DNA of 64,000 bases. It comes from Beroe ovata. Taxonomy: Eukaryota > Ctenophora > Nuda > Beroida > Beroidae. Numbering within the stretch: the first letter of the stretch is position 1; every line of letters begins with the position of its first letter. Made by a program: the position numbers and the translations under genes. Under the pieces are notes generated by a model that was not told the origin of the DNA, did no database searches, and saw only the letters and a program-made list of their open reading frames with translations. The stretch covers positions 124,001 to 188,000 of the forward strand of contig CAMPET010000107.1 of assembly GCA_946803715.1 (NCBI GenBank), written 5' to 3'. Below are positions 15,001-22,600 of this stretch, one piece after another.

Positions 15001-18000
15001 TCCCTATACTCCATTCCCACCCCAAGATGTATTTGTACTTGACAATCATAAACTTGATCCTACAATCAAAGCAAAAAACCTTGGATTCTGGTTTGATGAA
15101 CATCTCACACTTGAGAAACAGATAAGAAGAACTTCTCAAATCTGTTACCAAAATATGAGGAAGATTGGAAGAATAGGCAAAAGACTGTCTGTTCCACTCA
15201 AAATACAGTTGGTCAATTCATTTATACACTCGATTCTAGACAACTGTAATGCTGCATATTTCGCAATCACCTCATCACAGCTCCAAAAACTACAGAAAAT
15301 ACAGAATTCAGCTGTTCGGTTTATCCTCAATCTGTATGGAGAAGAGAGATTCAAACCAATCTCCCCTCACCTCAAAGAACTTCACTTCCTACCAATTTGG
15401 TACAGAATTCAGTTCAAAATAGCACTGTTAGTCTACAAATGTATAAACAATGTTGGGCCTGATTACTTGTCTGGTCTGTTAAATTTAAGAGTCCAAAATC
15501 AGCACTCAGTTAGAGCAGACAATGACTTTTTTCTGCTTAAAGAACTAAGTGAGCCCAGATGCAAAAGAACTCACGGCGCATTCAGCTATTGTGGTCCGAA
15601 AATCTGGAACAGTCTTCCTTATGAGCTTAGATGTCTACCGAACATTGACAATTTTAAGTCCGCACTTAAAACATACATGTTTCAACATGCCTTTGCTAAT
15701 CTAGAATGATTTTTTATAACTTAGGATGTTTTGATTCTGTTAAAAGAAGTATTACATCGATGCTACCGCTTTGTTACCTAGAGCTTGCTCTTGAATGGTT
15801 AAGNTGGAGTTCTTCGGTCCATCCATATTCTCATACTGTACTCAATTTAATCCACGAAGAAATTGAGATGCTCATGGAATAGGTATTATACTCGGTCGTA
15901 AGCAGGTAACTTCACGACCTCCAGTGACCCAAAGCATGAATTTATTTTCACTCTTTCCCTCTTCCCAGATTCTGATAGAAAGTTACTTCACCCACTGCGA
16001 GAACACTTACCCAGTCCTCAGTGTGAGCTGGACCACACTTCACGAGCGGTTCCTACTGTCCGATATGACGAGCGAGAACTTTGTAAACCACAGCATCCAG
16101 GAGTCGTGTATCATGAATATCTACCTCTACACCACCCATCTCCTCATCAAGTGAGTGGTGTCAAGGGTGAGTGGTGTCAAGAGCGACCGGTGTCAGGAGT
16201 AAGTGGTGTCAAGAGCGAGTGGTGTCAGGAGAGAGCACGAGTGGTGTCAAGAGTGAGTAGTGTCAAGAGTGAGTTGTGTCAGGTGTGAGTGGTGTCAAGG
16301 GTGACTGGTGTCAGCAGTTAGTGGTGTCAGGAGTAATTGATGTCAAGAGAAAGTGGTGTCAAGTGTGCAAATTGAGTGAGTGTACTGATGATAGCTAGCA
16401 TTTCTCCTGAAGATTTTGCCAGTGAAAAAAGCACGTTGCACACAAACACACACACACACACGCACACTTTTTGTCAAATCACTGGTAACACTCTTGAGTG
16501 TGAGCATTGGTACTTGTGATAATTCACATACATTTAGCGGAAAATGTGACCTGCATTGGAAGGCTTCCACATGTCATAAATATTCACAGTTATGTGTGGT
16601 ATGTAAGGAGAGGCCAGAGGGGGTGGCTATTAAAAGATGTGAGTGAGAGGGGGGTTAGGTTTCAATTAAAGCGGTTTCAATTAAAGGTTTCAATTAAAGG
16701 TTTCAATTAAAGTTTTCAATTAAAGGTTTCAATTAAAGGTTTCAATTAAAGGTCTCAATTAAATCGGTCAACCGATTTTGGAGCTATATTCTCGAATCCT
16801 CACTAAAATCAACCAGTGTAAGTCTCTAGTGAAAAGACTCTCTAGCTCTCTCTTCCTCACAACCACTTTTCCCCATCCAGTTCTCGTGACCTGGACGCCA
16901 CCTATTCTGCAGTGGCCATGTTAATCGACGCCGCTTCTCGACTATCCCCCAAACCTCGAGAAGAGCAGAAGATGCTACTCNGCGGAAAATGTGACCTGCA
17001 TTGGAAGGCTTCCATATGTCATAAATATTCACAGTTATGTGTGGTATGTAAGGAGAGGTCAGAGGGGGGATGGCTATTAAAAGATGTGAGAGAGAGGGGA
17101 GGGATTAGGTTTCAATTAAAGCGGTCAACAGATTTTGGAGCTATATTCTCAAATTCTCACTAAAATCAACCTGTGTAAGTCAGTGTGGCAGTGAAAAGGC
17201 TCTCTAGCTCTCTCTTCCTCACAACCACTTTTCCCCCTCCAGTTCTCGTGACTTGGACGCCACCTATTCTGCCGTGGCCATGTTAATCGACGCCGCTTCT
17301 CGACTCTCCCCCAAACCTCGAGAAGAGCAGAAGATGCTACTCCTGTGGTTCAAAATATTCGAGATACTCATACAATTACACGACAGCGGCATAAGGTAAA
17401 CGCATGGCTAACTCCGTGATATATTTGTAATGAACCTTACACGTATGAGTTTTAGTGACAATTGTGTAAGTATTTTAAATTGGTCGGTCCCCTTTGATGA
17501 GCTTGCTTTGTGTACAGCTGTAACTGCTAAGAGAGGCTACTTAGCGTATCGGTTTACCATCAAGCTAGCATTTGTAATTGTGGTTTGGGCATCGGAAAGG
17601 GGGAATATTGAGCCATTTATGCATTTCATCGAACAATGTGCAATGTATATGGTATCGCTTAAATGCACATAGATGCATACTGCATATTGCATAAAACGTG
17701 CATTATTCCTAAGACCATTAATGCAACCATCACAAGTAACACAATTATACACGACGTCCAACATCAATAGGTACTTCTTAACAGGTCATCGGCAATAAGT
17801 TCGATAATCAGACAGTTACCGGTTTCCATGCTGAAATTGGTCGAGGACAGGGACACAGGGGGACTGTTCAACAACTGGTTCGGGAAGAAGTCAAAGTACA
17901 CGCTTGAGTTCAGATTAACAACGCGAATAGTCGCTACCTATCTACATCATCAGGTTACCGCTTATGATTTGAATGTTTTCCTAAATGTTTGATTCTGGAA

Positions 18001-18815
18001 GGGGCGTTGATCGTAATTTTGGTCGCTTTCTTCTGTTTAACAAGATAATATTCTAGCGAGTTATGAGTGTTCACCCTTGACAACCATATTGTCCTTTTAG
18101 ATCAATAAGGACGGCTCGCTTAGACTAATTGGTGGCACTAGACACAATCTGACCAGTGAAGCTAGTAAAGCAATGGATAACATTGGATCTCTGGTAAACA
18201 ACAAGGCCTATTCTGCCCATATCACAACATTGCAGGTAGTATCCATTGGAAACTTGGTGCAGTTTTTCTTTTTTTATTTGTTTTCGGTGGATCTGAAGGT
18301 TTTTGTGGCTAGAACAAGGAAAATTGCTTTCTAAAACCTTCAATTAGCTCAGTCTTATCATATACACAATGTTTAGTTGAGAGAAGAAGAGCGAGATGGG
18401 CTAATACAATGGTAAACCTCAACTAAAAATAACCTTCAAACAAAAGACATTGTGACATTAAACTTGTGCCATTGTTGGAATAAGGCGTTTTCGTACCGCG
18501 CGATGACAAATCTACGATGACGAATTGTTGAATGCGCGCGTTGGACCAGATTAGGCGTGCGCGCATCAGTCACGTGTGTCCGCTACGAGAGCTCTTCAGT
18601 CTTCATTCGTTTTTGTAATTTTTAAACTATGTCAAACCATTCATGAAGCATTTGAGCATTGAATTAACTTTCAGAGGTGTATCGAAATGATTGTGGATGT
18701 TTCACGGACGTTCCTCCACATCATAGAACTGCTACGGTTCCTTACAATGACGTTTTACGATGATAAACCTTACTTATCCACTATCATTTACTCACAACGG
18801 AAAAGTACTTCGTGA
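1..18815 (+). CDS. EPG5: EPG5, ectopic P granules protein 5 (autophagosome-lysosome tethering factor), 5'-truncated by window edge
   Basis: EPG5 is a large helical tether that gives specificity to autophagosome-late endosome/lysosome fusion. The joined exons align collinearly with my memory of vertebrate EPG5 from about one third in to the C-terminus: the LNWG block (exon at 224), LHKND (501), DHPLLP (3905), LLSKFDI..WLS (7421), LPWDKF (10487). Approximate exons (within a base or two): 1-126, 224-393, 501-619, 715-880, 1097-1201, 1337-1405, 1702-1849, 2007-2128, 2827-2952, 3072-3230, 3363-3475, 3905-4107, 4309-4478, 5079-5161, 5338-5540, 5630-5757, 5927-6038, 6180-6277, 6719-6879, 7114-7262, 7421-7610, 7865-7974, 8555-8643, 8737-8760, 9092-9218, 9472-9584, 10169-10263, 10487-10669, 11357-11535, 11702-11897, 15969-16150, 17243-17395, 17785-17953, 18101-18235, 18675-18815 (TGA). 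The 24-nt exon at 8737 keeps the frame. One exon is duplicated at 16881-16980 by an assembly join. The start lies outside the window. Confidence 0.93.
1850..2006 (+). repeat. Intronic TTGACACCACT / AGTGGTGTCAA minisatellite, mixed orientation
   Basis: This EPG5 intron of about 157 nt is mostly made of degenerate copies of TTGACACCACT plus one copy of its reverse complement (AGTGGTGTCAA, about 1930-1940). The opposed copies could pair in the pre-mRNA. The same motif, in the opposite orientation, fills introns at 5758, 16151 and 63579. Confidence 0.7.
2738..2812 (+). repeat. Degenerate (A/G)TGTACA minisatellite upstream of an EPG5 acceptor
   Basis: Tandem degenerate copies of ACAGTGTACA / ACAATGTACA lie in the intron just before the exon at 2827. 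The unit is largely palindromic (TGTACA). No coding role is seen. Confidence 0.7.
3725..3904 (+). repeat. CTCACCC pyrimidine-rich minisatellite ending at a 3' splice site
   Basis: About 180 nt of near-uninterrupted CTCACCC/CTCTCACCC repeats run into the acceptor before the EPG5 exon at 3905. The repeat supplies the polypyrimidine tract. It contains a single N at 3844, so its length is uncertain. Confidence 0.75.
4270..4308 (+). repeat. Tandem CCATTCCCTCA repeat forming an acceptor
   Basis: At least three copies of CATTCCCTCAC end in CATTCCCTCAG, which is the acceptor of the exon at 4309. The last C-to-G difference in the unit creates the AG. Confidence 0.75.
5758..5926 (+). repeat. GGTGTCA minisatellite starting at a splice donor
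   Basis: The EPG5 intron begins GTAGGTGGTGTCA and carries about six degenerate GTGGTGTCA copies spaced by 15-30 nt. The first copy overlaps the donor. Confidence 0.7.
6880..6918 (+). repeat. GTAATCACGTG tandem repeat starting at a splice donor
   Basis: The donor after the exon ending FFIR begins GTAATTACGTG. It is followed by two further GTAATCACGTG units and a partial fourth, each of which again starts with a potential GTAAT donor. Confidence 0.75.
8450..8525 (+). repeat. Short tandem repeat, ATTCTC(A/G)CCGGCGACTG unit
   Basis: Three to four copies of a roughly 20-bp CCGGCGACTGATTATTCTC unit lie in the EPG5 intron, 30-100 nt upstream of the acceptor at 8554. Confidence 0.65.
9596..9672 (+). 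repeat. Degenerate GTGGACA / GGTGTCCACT intronic repeat
   Basis: Shortly after the donor at 9585 the intron carries repeated TAGTGGACA and then ACTGGTGTCCACTGGTGT copies. It resembles the GGTGTCA minisatellites elsewhere in the window but is diverged. Confidence 0.5.
11080..11160. repeat. Imperfect inverted repeat, 36-nt arms, 9-nt loop
   Basis: Arm 11080-11115 and arm 11125-11160 are reverse complements except for a few central mismatches (both ends, about 13 bases each, pair without mismatch). The structure sits in an EPG5 intron. It could be a small hairpin or MITE-like element. No flanking target duplication was established. Confidence 0.75.
11979..12776 (+). CDS. LINE ORF1: gag-like nucleic-acid-binding protein with zinc knuckles
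   Basis: This is 265 codons from ATG 11979 to TAG 12774-12776. The second codon contains an N, and an in-frame ATG follows at 11985. The C-terminal third carries CX2CX4HX4C (C173, C176, H181, C186), then CX2CX3HX4C (C195, C198, H202, C207), then a further CX2C (218, 221) with distal H and C. The basic linkers and knuckle array are typical of LINE ORF1 proteins that coat the element RNA. The N-terminal half shows no domain I recognise. The ORF ends 7 nt after a slippery heptamer that leads into ORF2. Confidence 0.88.
   Translation: MXMKKKVSQSLKNVPTNYVKSNNQKGLVTVAFPDSDAREKGTRLIDTLNLSQSGFQSKQGTKMLPKLTISGVDSTLFESISDSLPYEEKRMQQKLMVKHTLISKNDAIRELVEAGHTLEVVYISWSGNFSDRATVAIKTSPLIRLSILQKHFGKVFVGNDCLSAEDRFYFKQCYHCQQLGHVSTDCPKAQEGPVCFYCMGTHLSKNCTKKKSKKDHCCAKCYHSKVPGEKTDYKTHNAADPECPVVLREVHRIAGSTDIVSKNVL
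12761..12767 (+). promoter_or_regulatory. Candidate -1 ribosomal frameshift site A AAA AAC between LINE ORF1 and ORF2
   Basis: In the ORF1 frame the codons read TCA AAA AAC GTG TTA TAG, so the heptamer has the canonical X XXY YYZ register. A -1 slip continues as AAA then CGT GTT ATA GAT at 12767, in frame with ORF2. The -1 frame is closed by TGA at 12749-12751, so the two frames overlap only from 12752 to 12776, and the heptamer sits in that overlap. I found only a weak downstream stem (a 5-bp CAAAC/GTTTG pair near 12787-12803); a pseudoknot was not computed. Confidence 0.7.
12767..15709 (+). CDS. LINE ORF2: APE endonuclease and reverse transcriptase (probably made by -1 frameshift)
   Basis: The open -1 frame runs from 12752 to the TGA ending at 15709. 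The first in-frame ATG is 12902, giving 935 codons. The endonuclease NARS..NK motif and the TETW catalytic glutamate lie upstream of that ATG (about 12820-12898), so translation must enter earlier. Further motifs are GDFNFH and SDH (endonuclease), AAFDTINH, GVPQGSILGP and YADD (reverse transcriptase palm), and a C-terminal GPKIWNSLP. ORF2 nicks target DNA and copies the element RNA there. There is no RNase H. It is intact along its length. Confidence 0.9.
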   Translation, partial: RVIDEGTKQTRFALFNARSICNKTQAVLELLKDHKTDICFVTETWMKKNDTVKMAEIHERGFEIFNSPRKGNGGGVGFIFDTRTTHLIKNDVKKYSSFQVLEAIFQSKSESLRLCVVYRSTQSKTKITYEATKVSKFFDEFTDYLDCLAMKPGRPFICGDFNFHVEKTNDPVANQFMSTVKERGYKQHIVAPTHVSGGTLDLILTKSDANDSIELMDISVNKNTGTTSDHFLVTFSVPFQQDKGPRLRKVAKKVRELNSIDLDALREDIARKLPDVSAIKDLTDAVDKFNAVLQEALDNHAPLTEIHVNEKESPWFNAECKAARREKRRAERKYKKDRSDKELLETFKEKQVDAALTFDLHRNKYYDNKLTLSEGNSKATYKIVNSLFDKEHGKTKLPQGISDEKLADSFKDFFHSKIKKIYSEIEMSGSTGPNESEELDTSTHEIHASYFKLLVQSEVEEVIKSMGTKTCSLDPLPSCIFKECLSQLLPLVTLIVNLSLQTGEFPSQLKNAVVKPVLKKYNLDSDNLSNYRPVSNLSFLSKIIEKCVHLQLTEYLSVNRLFPKLQSGYRKFHSCETAIVKIHNDLLYAMDKQSHSCLMLIDLSAAFDTINHQMLLKRLRRKYHIDGFVLQWIESYLSDRSFHVGINDHESRRADLEIGVPQGSILGPLLFILYTEGLQCLAEKYGFSIHLYADDTQIYFEFDPKTDICRVISDLENCFKDIKSWMDLNYLKMNNEKTEIMEVHSPYTPFPPQDVFVLDNHKLDPTIKAKNLGFWFDEHLTLEKQIRRTSQICYQNMRKIGRIGKRLSVPLKIQLVNSFIHSILDNCNAAYFAITSSQLQKLQKIQNSAVRFILNLYGEERFKPISPHLKELHFLPIWYRIQFKIALLVYKCINNVGPDYLSGLLNLRVQNQHSVRADNDFFLLKELSEPRCKRTHGAFSYCGPKIWNSLPYELRCLPNIDNFKSALKTYMFQHAFANLE
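16151..16370 (+). repeat. GTGAGTGGTGTCAAG minisatellite starting at a splice donor
   Basis: The EPG5 intron after the exon ending LLIK begins GTGAGTGGTGTCAAGG, and this unit repeats about a dozen times with variants (GTAAGTGGTGTCAAG, GCGAGTGGTGTCAGG). Many copies contain a consensus-like GTGAGT or GTAAGT donor. Confidence 0.8.
16537..17342 (+). repeat. Allelic (false) tandem duplication around N at 16981
   Basis: 16537-16980 and 16982-17342 are near-identical. Both include the same intron segment and the same EPG5 exon (SRDLDATYSAVAM). The second copy begins exactly after a single N and the first ends inside the exon before it. The main difference is the copy number of a TTTCAATTAAAGG unit, eight in the first copy and one in the second. 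I read this as two haplotypes placed in series, so the exon should be counted once. Confidence 0.8.
16658..16765 (+). repeat. TTTCAATTAAAGG minisatellite, 8 copies
   Basis: There are eight consecutive copies of a 13-bp unit in an EPG5 intron. The matching place in the second copy of the duplication (about 17107-17122) has only one unit, so this looks like a length polymorphism. Confidence 0.85.
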
Positions 18816-18957
18816 ATCGTGATTGATGATGGGTCATGTTCTATCATGAGTCAAAAGTGTGCTGAAAAGAGGACTTCAACTTATTTGACAGTACATCCAT
18901 GAATAATTGGATCGTTTAATTCGAACAGTTCATTCAGTAACGTTTGGATCAAACTTG

Positions 18958-18968
18958 AATAAAATAAA
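18958..18968 (+). promoter_or_regulatory. Candidate polyadenylation signal of EPG5
   Basis: Two overlapping AATAAA hexamers lie about 145 nt after the EPG5 stop codon. This is the expected distance and orientation for the cleavage/polyadenylation signal. No downstream GU-rich element was examined. Confidence 0.55.
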
Positions 18969-19667
18969 CCCTGGCCTAAACTTCAGTTTGGTGTTAATTC
19001 ATCTGTTATATATCCTTGCTATATTTAGTCTTTATTGAATGTGATTTGAAAGGGGTTTTGAAATATTACAGCACAGTAAAGTCTTCTCGATTTTAGATAA
19101 AGACTCGGCTCCAGATATTACATTGATTACAACGGTGACTCTCATACCACTTTTTAACGACTCTAATCAGTATAAACTGAGCACTTCGAATGAGTTATAT
19201 GTACCTTCAGTTTGTTTAATGGTAAGAATGTTAGTGATGTTCATGTTGTCTTGTAATATTTTCAATTTTATAAACGTATTTTTACGATATAAACGAAGTC
19301 CTAGCCTCTCATCTTTAAACTTGAACTTATAGCGATTCAATTCAACCTCGAAGTACAAAAAGAATCTTTGATTACCTATCCAAATGGTGAAGGACAGTCA
19401 TGTCAAAAGCAGAAATATCCAAAATCGACGCGCGCGCACTATTTGAATGAGAGATTCATTTTCAGAAGTCAGATTAGCTCTTTTCGCGTTGGATCAATCA
19501 CCATCACGTACGTACGCCACAAGCTACACTCAAGTCTCGAACTGCCAGTTGGTAGTCGACATTCTTTCTCCTGGGAAATGAACAGATTCAAGTTCTTCTC
19601 CGATCTGATCAATCGATTAACTTCTCTACTTCGAATTCAAGACAGGCGTTCACCATCTCTGACCTCA
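18969..19667. other. Intergenic stretch, no supported gene
   Basis: This lies between the EPG5 polyadenylation signal and the 3' end of the minus-strand MFS gene. Short ORFs here (for example 19368-19682) show no recognisable domain or splice continuity. The sequence is AT-rich with a short CGCGCGCA block near 19427. Confidence 0.5.
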
Positions 19668-22600
19668 TCAGTTGATAGATGACACAAAAGACAAAACAGG
19701 ATCAAGGCGCTGAGTGTACGTGGAGAGTTTACTCAATCGACTATTTCTCCAGCCCCCTGGCTCGGGCGTGTCCCCATTATAACTTGTCCCATTTGCACGT
19801 GACACTGACATCCCATGTCGGGTAATGGCAACACTGGCAGTAGCAGAAAAGCTGGCTTTCGAGTCGCTGTTTCGAGACATATTGAGGATTGATGGCATTA
19901 GTTCAATATCCTCGACTAAGTCTTCCTTCAATTTCTCCACGGCCATTAAGATTGATGATGCGGTAATTGTAGAAACTGTCAGAGAAAACGTGAGCCAAAT
20001 AAACCGGTTCGGGATCACGTCCCCTGAAGGATGACTGAGTAAATACACGGAACCGAGAGTTAATTGAGTTAATTGGAAAAAATAAGTTAAACTTTGATAA
20101 CCTGCTTTGTCAGAGATTATGTGTGGAACTATGATAGGGGCCAGTATAATTCCTGAAATTTAGAAATTGAAGACGGGGTTGAAGTCACATGACTAATAAC
20201 TCCCCAGGGCAGCGAGATATGTTCAAAATTTGATTCAAAATCGATTAAGCGTTGAAAAATACATAAGAATCGGTCTTATTTGTTTGGAAATCGGACAAAA
20301 AATTTTGGTCGAATTGGTAAAAGTTGAAGTAAAGTGACTCCACACTTCTATGCTTTTTGATGCCTCTCATGACGATTTAAATGGCACTTGGGACACTTTT
20401 TTCAACAAATCGTCGCTCCTACTATCAGACTACAAGTATCAACCATTTTAATGATCAGTTAGAATTCATACTCGCCGCGAAATCACGCCCAAATTACGAT
20501 TTCAAAGTAAAAACACGAAAATCAAAGGGACACCCGGACACACCAAGATGGGTCAAATATTTTTCTCCGTACGACGACTGGTAATATGTGTTTCTGGCCT
20601 ATTTTTTGACGTAGAATCCGAATCTGAAGGAATTTTTGGGCTAGCTCTTCGGTATATCAGTGAAAATTCCACTCTCTTCTCAAATAAATGTCTCGAACTC
20701 GCATGACACACAGCGCCTCAGGGAAGCGAGATGGGGCCAAAATTCGTTCGGGAATCGATTCAGCATCCAAAAACACATGGGAATACATGGTGTTTGAATA
20801 GAAATAGAACAAAAAATTTCCTCCGATTTTCTAATCTGAGTATCGGTAAAATTGAAGTGATTGATCCCACACTTTTATACTCCGTTTNCCCTGAACCCGA
20901 TGGTAGGTCTTGCTATCGGAATCTCGATGAAAATGTGTCCGATTTTCGTTGCATCGGTATCAGTAAACTGTGGAGTGGATGAAGTATCTTGCTTCCTCGG
21001 GGAAGCAAGATGATGCCAAAATTCGATCGGGAATCGATAAAGCGCCCAAAAATACATAGGAATCCATAGTATTTGCTTGAAAATGGGACAAAAATTTTTC
21101 ATCGAATTTGTGATATCAGTATCGGTGAAATGTGAAGTGAGTGCACCCACACTTTTATCCCTCGTTTTTAGAGGTCTCTAATGGAGGCTTTACGGGCACT
21201 TACGATGCCAACTTTCCACCAAATCATCTCTCCTACTATCAGACTACAAGAATGAACCCTTTTTATGATCATATGTATTTCATACTTGCGGTGAAACCAC
21301 GCCCAAATCACGATTTCAAACCTGTGGGAAGCAATGTATGCAAAACACGAAAATGAATGGGACACACCAGGTGGGTCAAATATTTTTTATCCGTACGACG
21401 ACTGGTAATATGTGTTTCTGGCCTAATTTTTGACGTAGAATCCGAATCTGAAGGAATTTTTGGGCTAGCTCTTCGGGATATCAGTGGAAATTTCAATCTC
21501 TTCTGGGATGTGAAGTTTGATGTCTCATGACACATAGCCCCTCAGGGAAGCAATATGCGGCCGAAATTCGATCGGGAATCGATTTAGCGTCCAAAAATAC
21601 ATAGGAATCCATAGTATTTGCTGGAAAACGGGACAAAAATTTTTCTTTGAATTTGTGATGTCAGTATCGGTGAAATGCGAAGTGAGTGCACCCACACTTT
21701 TATGCCTCGTTTTTAGAGGTCTCTAATGGAGGCTTTACGAGCACTTACGATGTCAGCTTTCCACCAAATCATCTCTCCTACTATCAGACTACAAGAATGA
21801 TCCCTTTTTATGATCATATGGATTTCATACTTGCCGTGAAACCACGCCCAAATCACGATTTCAAACCTGTGGGAAGCAATGTATGCAAAACACGAAAATC
21901 AATGGGACACACCAGGTGGGTCAAATATTTTTGTCCGTACGTCGACTGGTAATATGTGTTTCTGCCCTACTTTTTGACGTAGAATCCGAATCTGAAGGAA
22001 GTTTTGGGCTAGCTCTTCGGGATATTAGTGTAAATTTCAATCTCTTCTGGGATGTGAAGTTTGAGGTCTCATGACACATAGCCCCTCAGGAAAGCAATAT
22101 ACGGCCGAAATTCGACCGGGAATCGATTTAGCGTCCAAAAATACATAGGAATCCATAGTATTTGCTTGAAAATGGAACAAAAAATTTTCTTCGAATTTGT
22201 GATGTCAGTATCGGTGGAATGCGAAGTGAGTGCAACCACACTTTTATGCCTCGTTTTTAGAGGTCTCTAATGGAGACTTAGCGGGCACTTACGATGCCAA
22301 CTTTCCACCAAATCATCTCTCCTACTATCAGACTACAAGAATGAACCCTTTTCATGATCATTAAGGTTTCATACTTGCCGTGAAACCACGCCCAAATCAC
22401 GATTTCAAACGATTGGGAAGCAATGTATGTAAAACACGAAAATCAATGGGACACACCAAGATGAGTCAAATACTTTTTATCCGTACGACGACTGGTAATA
22501 TGTGTTTCTGGCCTAATTTTTGACGTAGAATCCGAATCTGAAGGAATTTTTGGGCTAGCTCTTCGGGATATCAGTAANATTCAGCGTTCAAAAATACATG

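Larger units (their letters stand above)
11932..15803 (+). mobile_element. CR1/L2-group LINE (non-LTR retrotransposon), near complete, in an EPG5 intron
   Basis: The element has a short 5' segment from about 11932, ORF1 with CCHC zinc knuckles, ORF2 with APE-type endonuclease plus reverse transcriptase, and about 94 nt of 3' UTR. There is no RNase H domain. The C-terminal WNSLP motif and the overall order fit the CR1/L2/Jockey superfamily; the exact clade is inference. Both ORFs lack stops or frameshifts apart from the ORF1/ORF2 shift, so the copy looks young. Single Ns at 11983 and 15804 flank the body, so its true insertion site and termini, and any target-site duplication, are not proven. 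A second partial copy of the 5' segment lies at 48596-48730 (-). Confidence 0.9.

Noticed and set aside
19368-19682. 104-codon plus-strand ORF downstream of EPG5
   Set aside because: It partly overlaps the antisense of the MFS terminal exon and has no recognisable motif.
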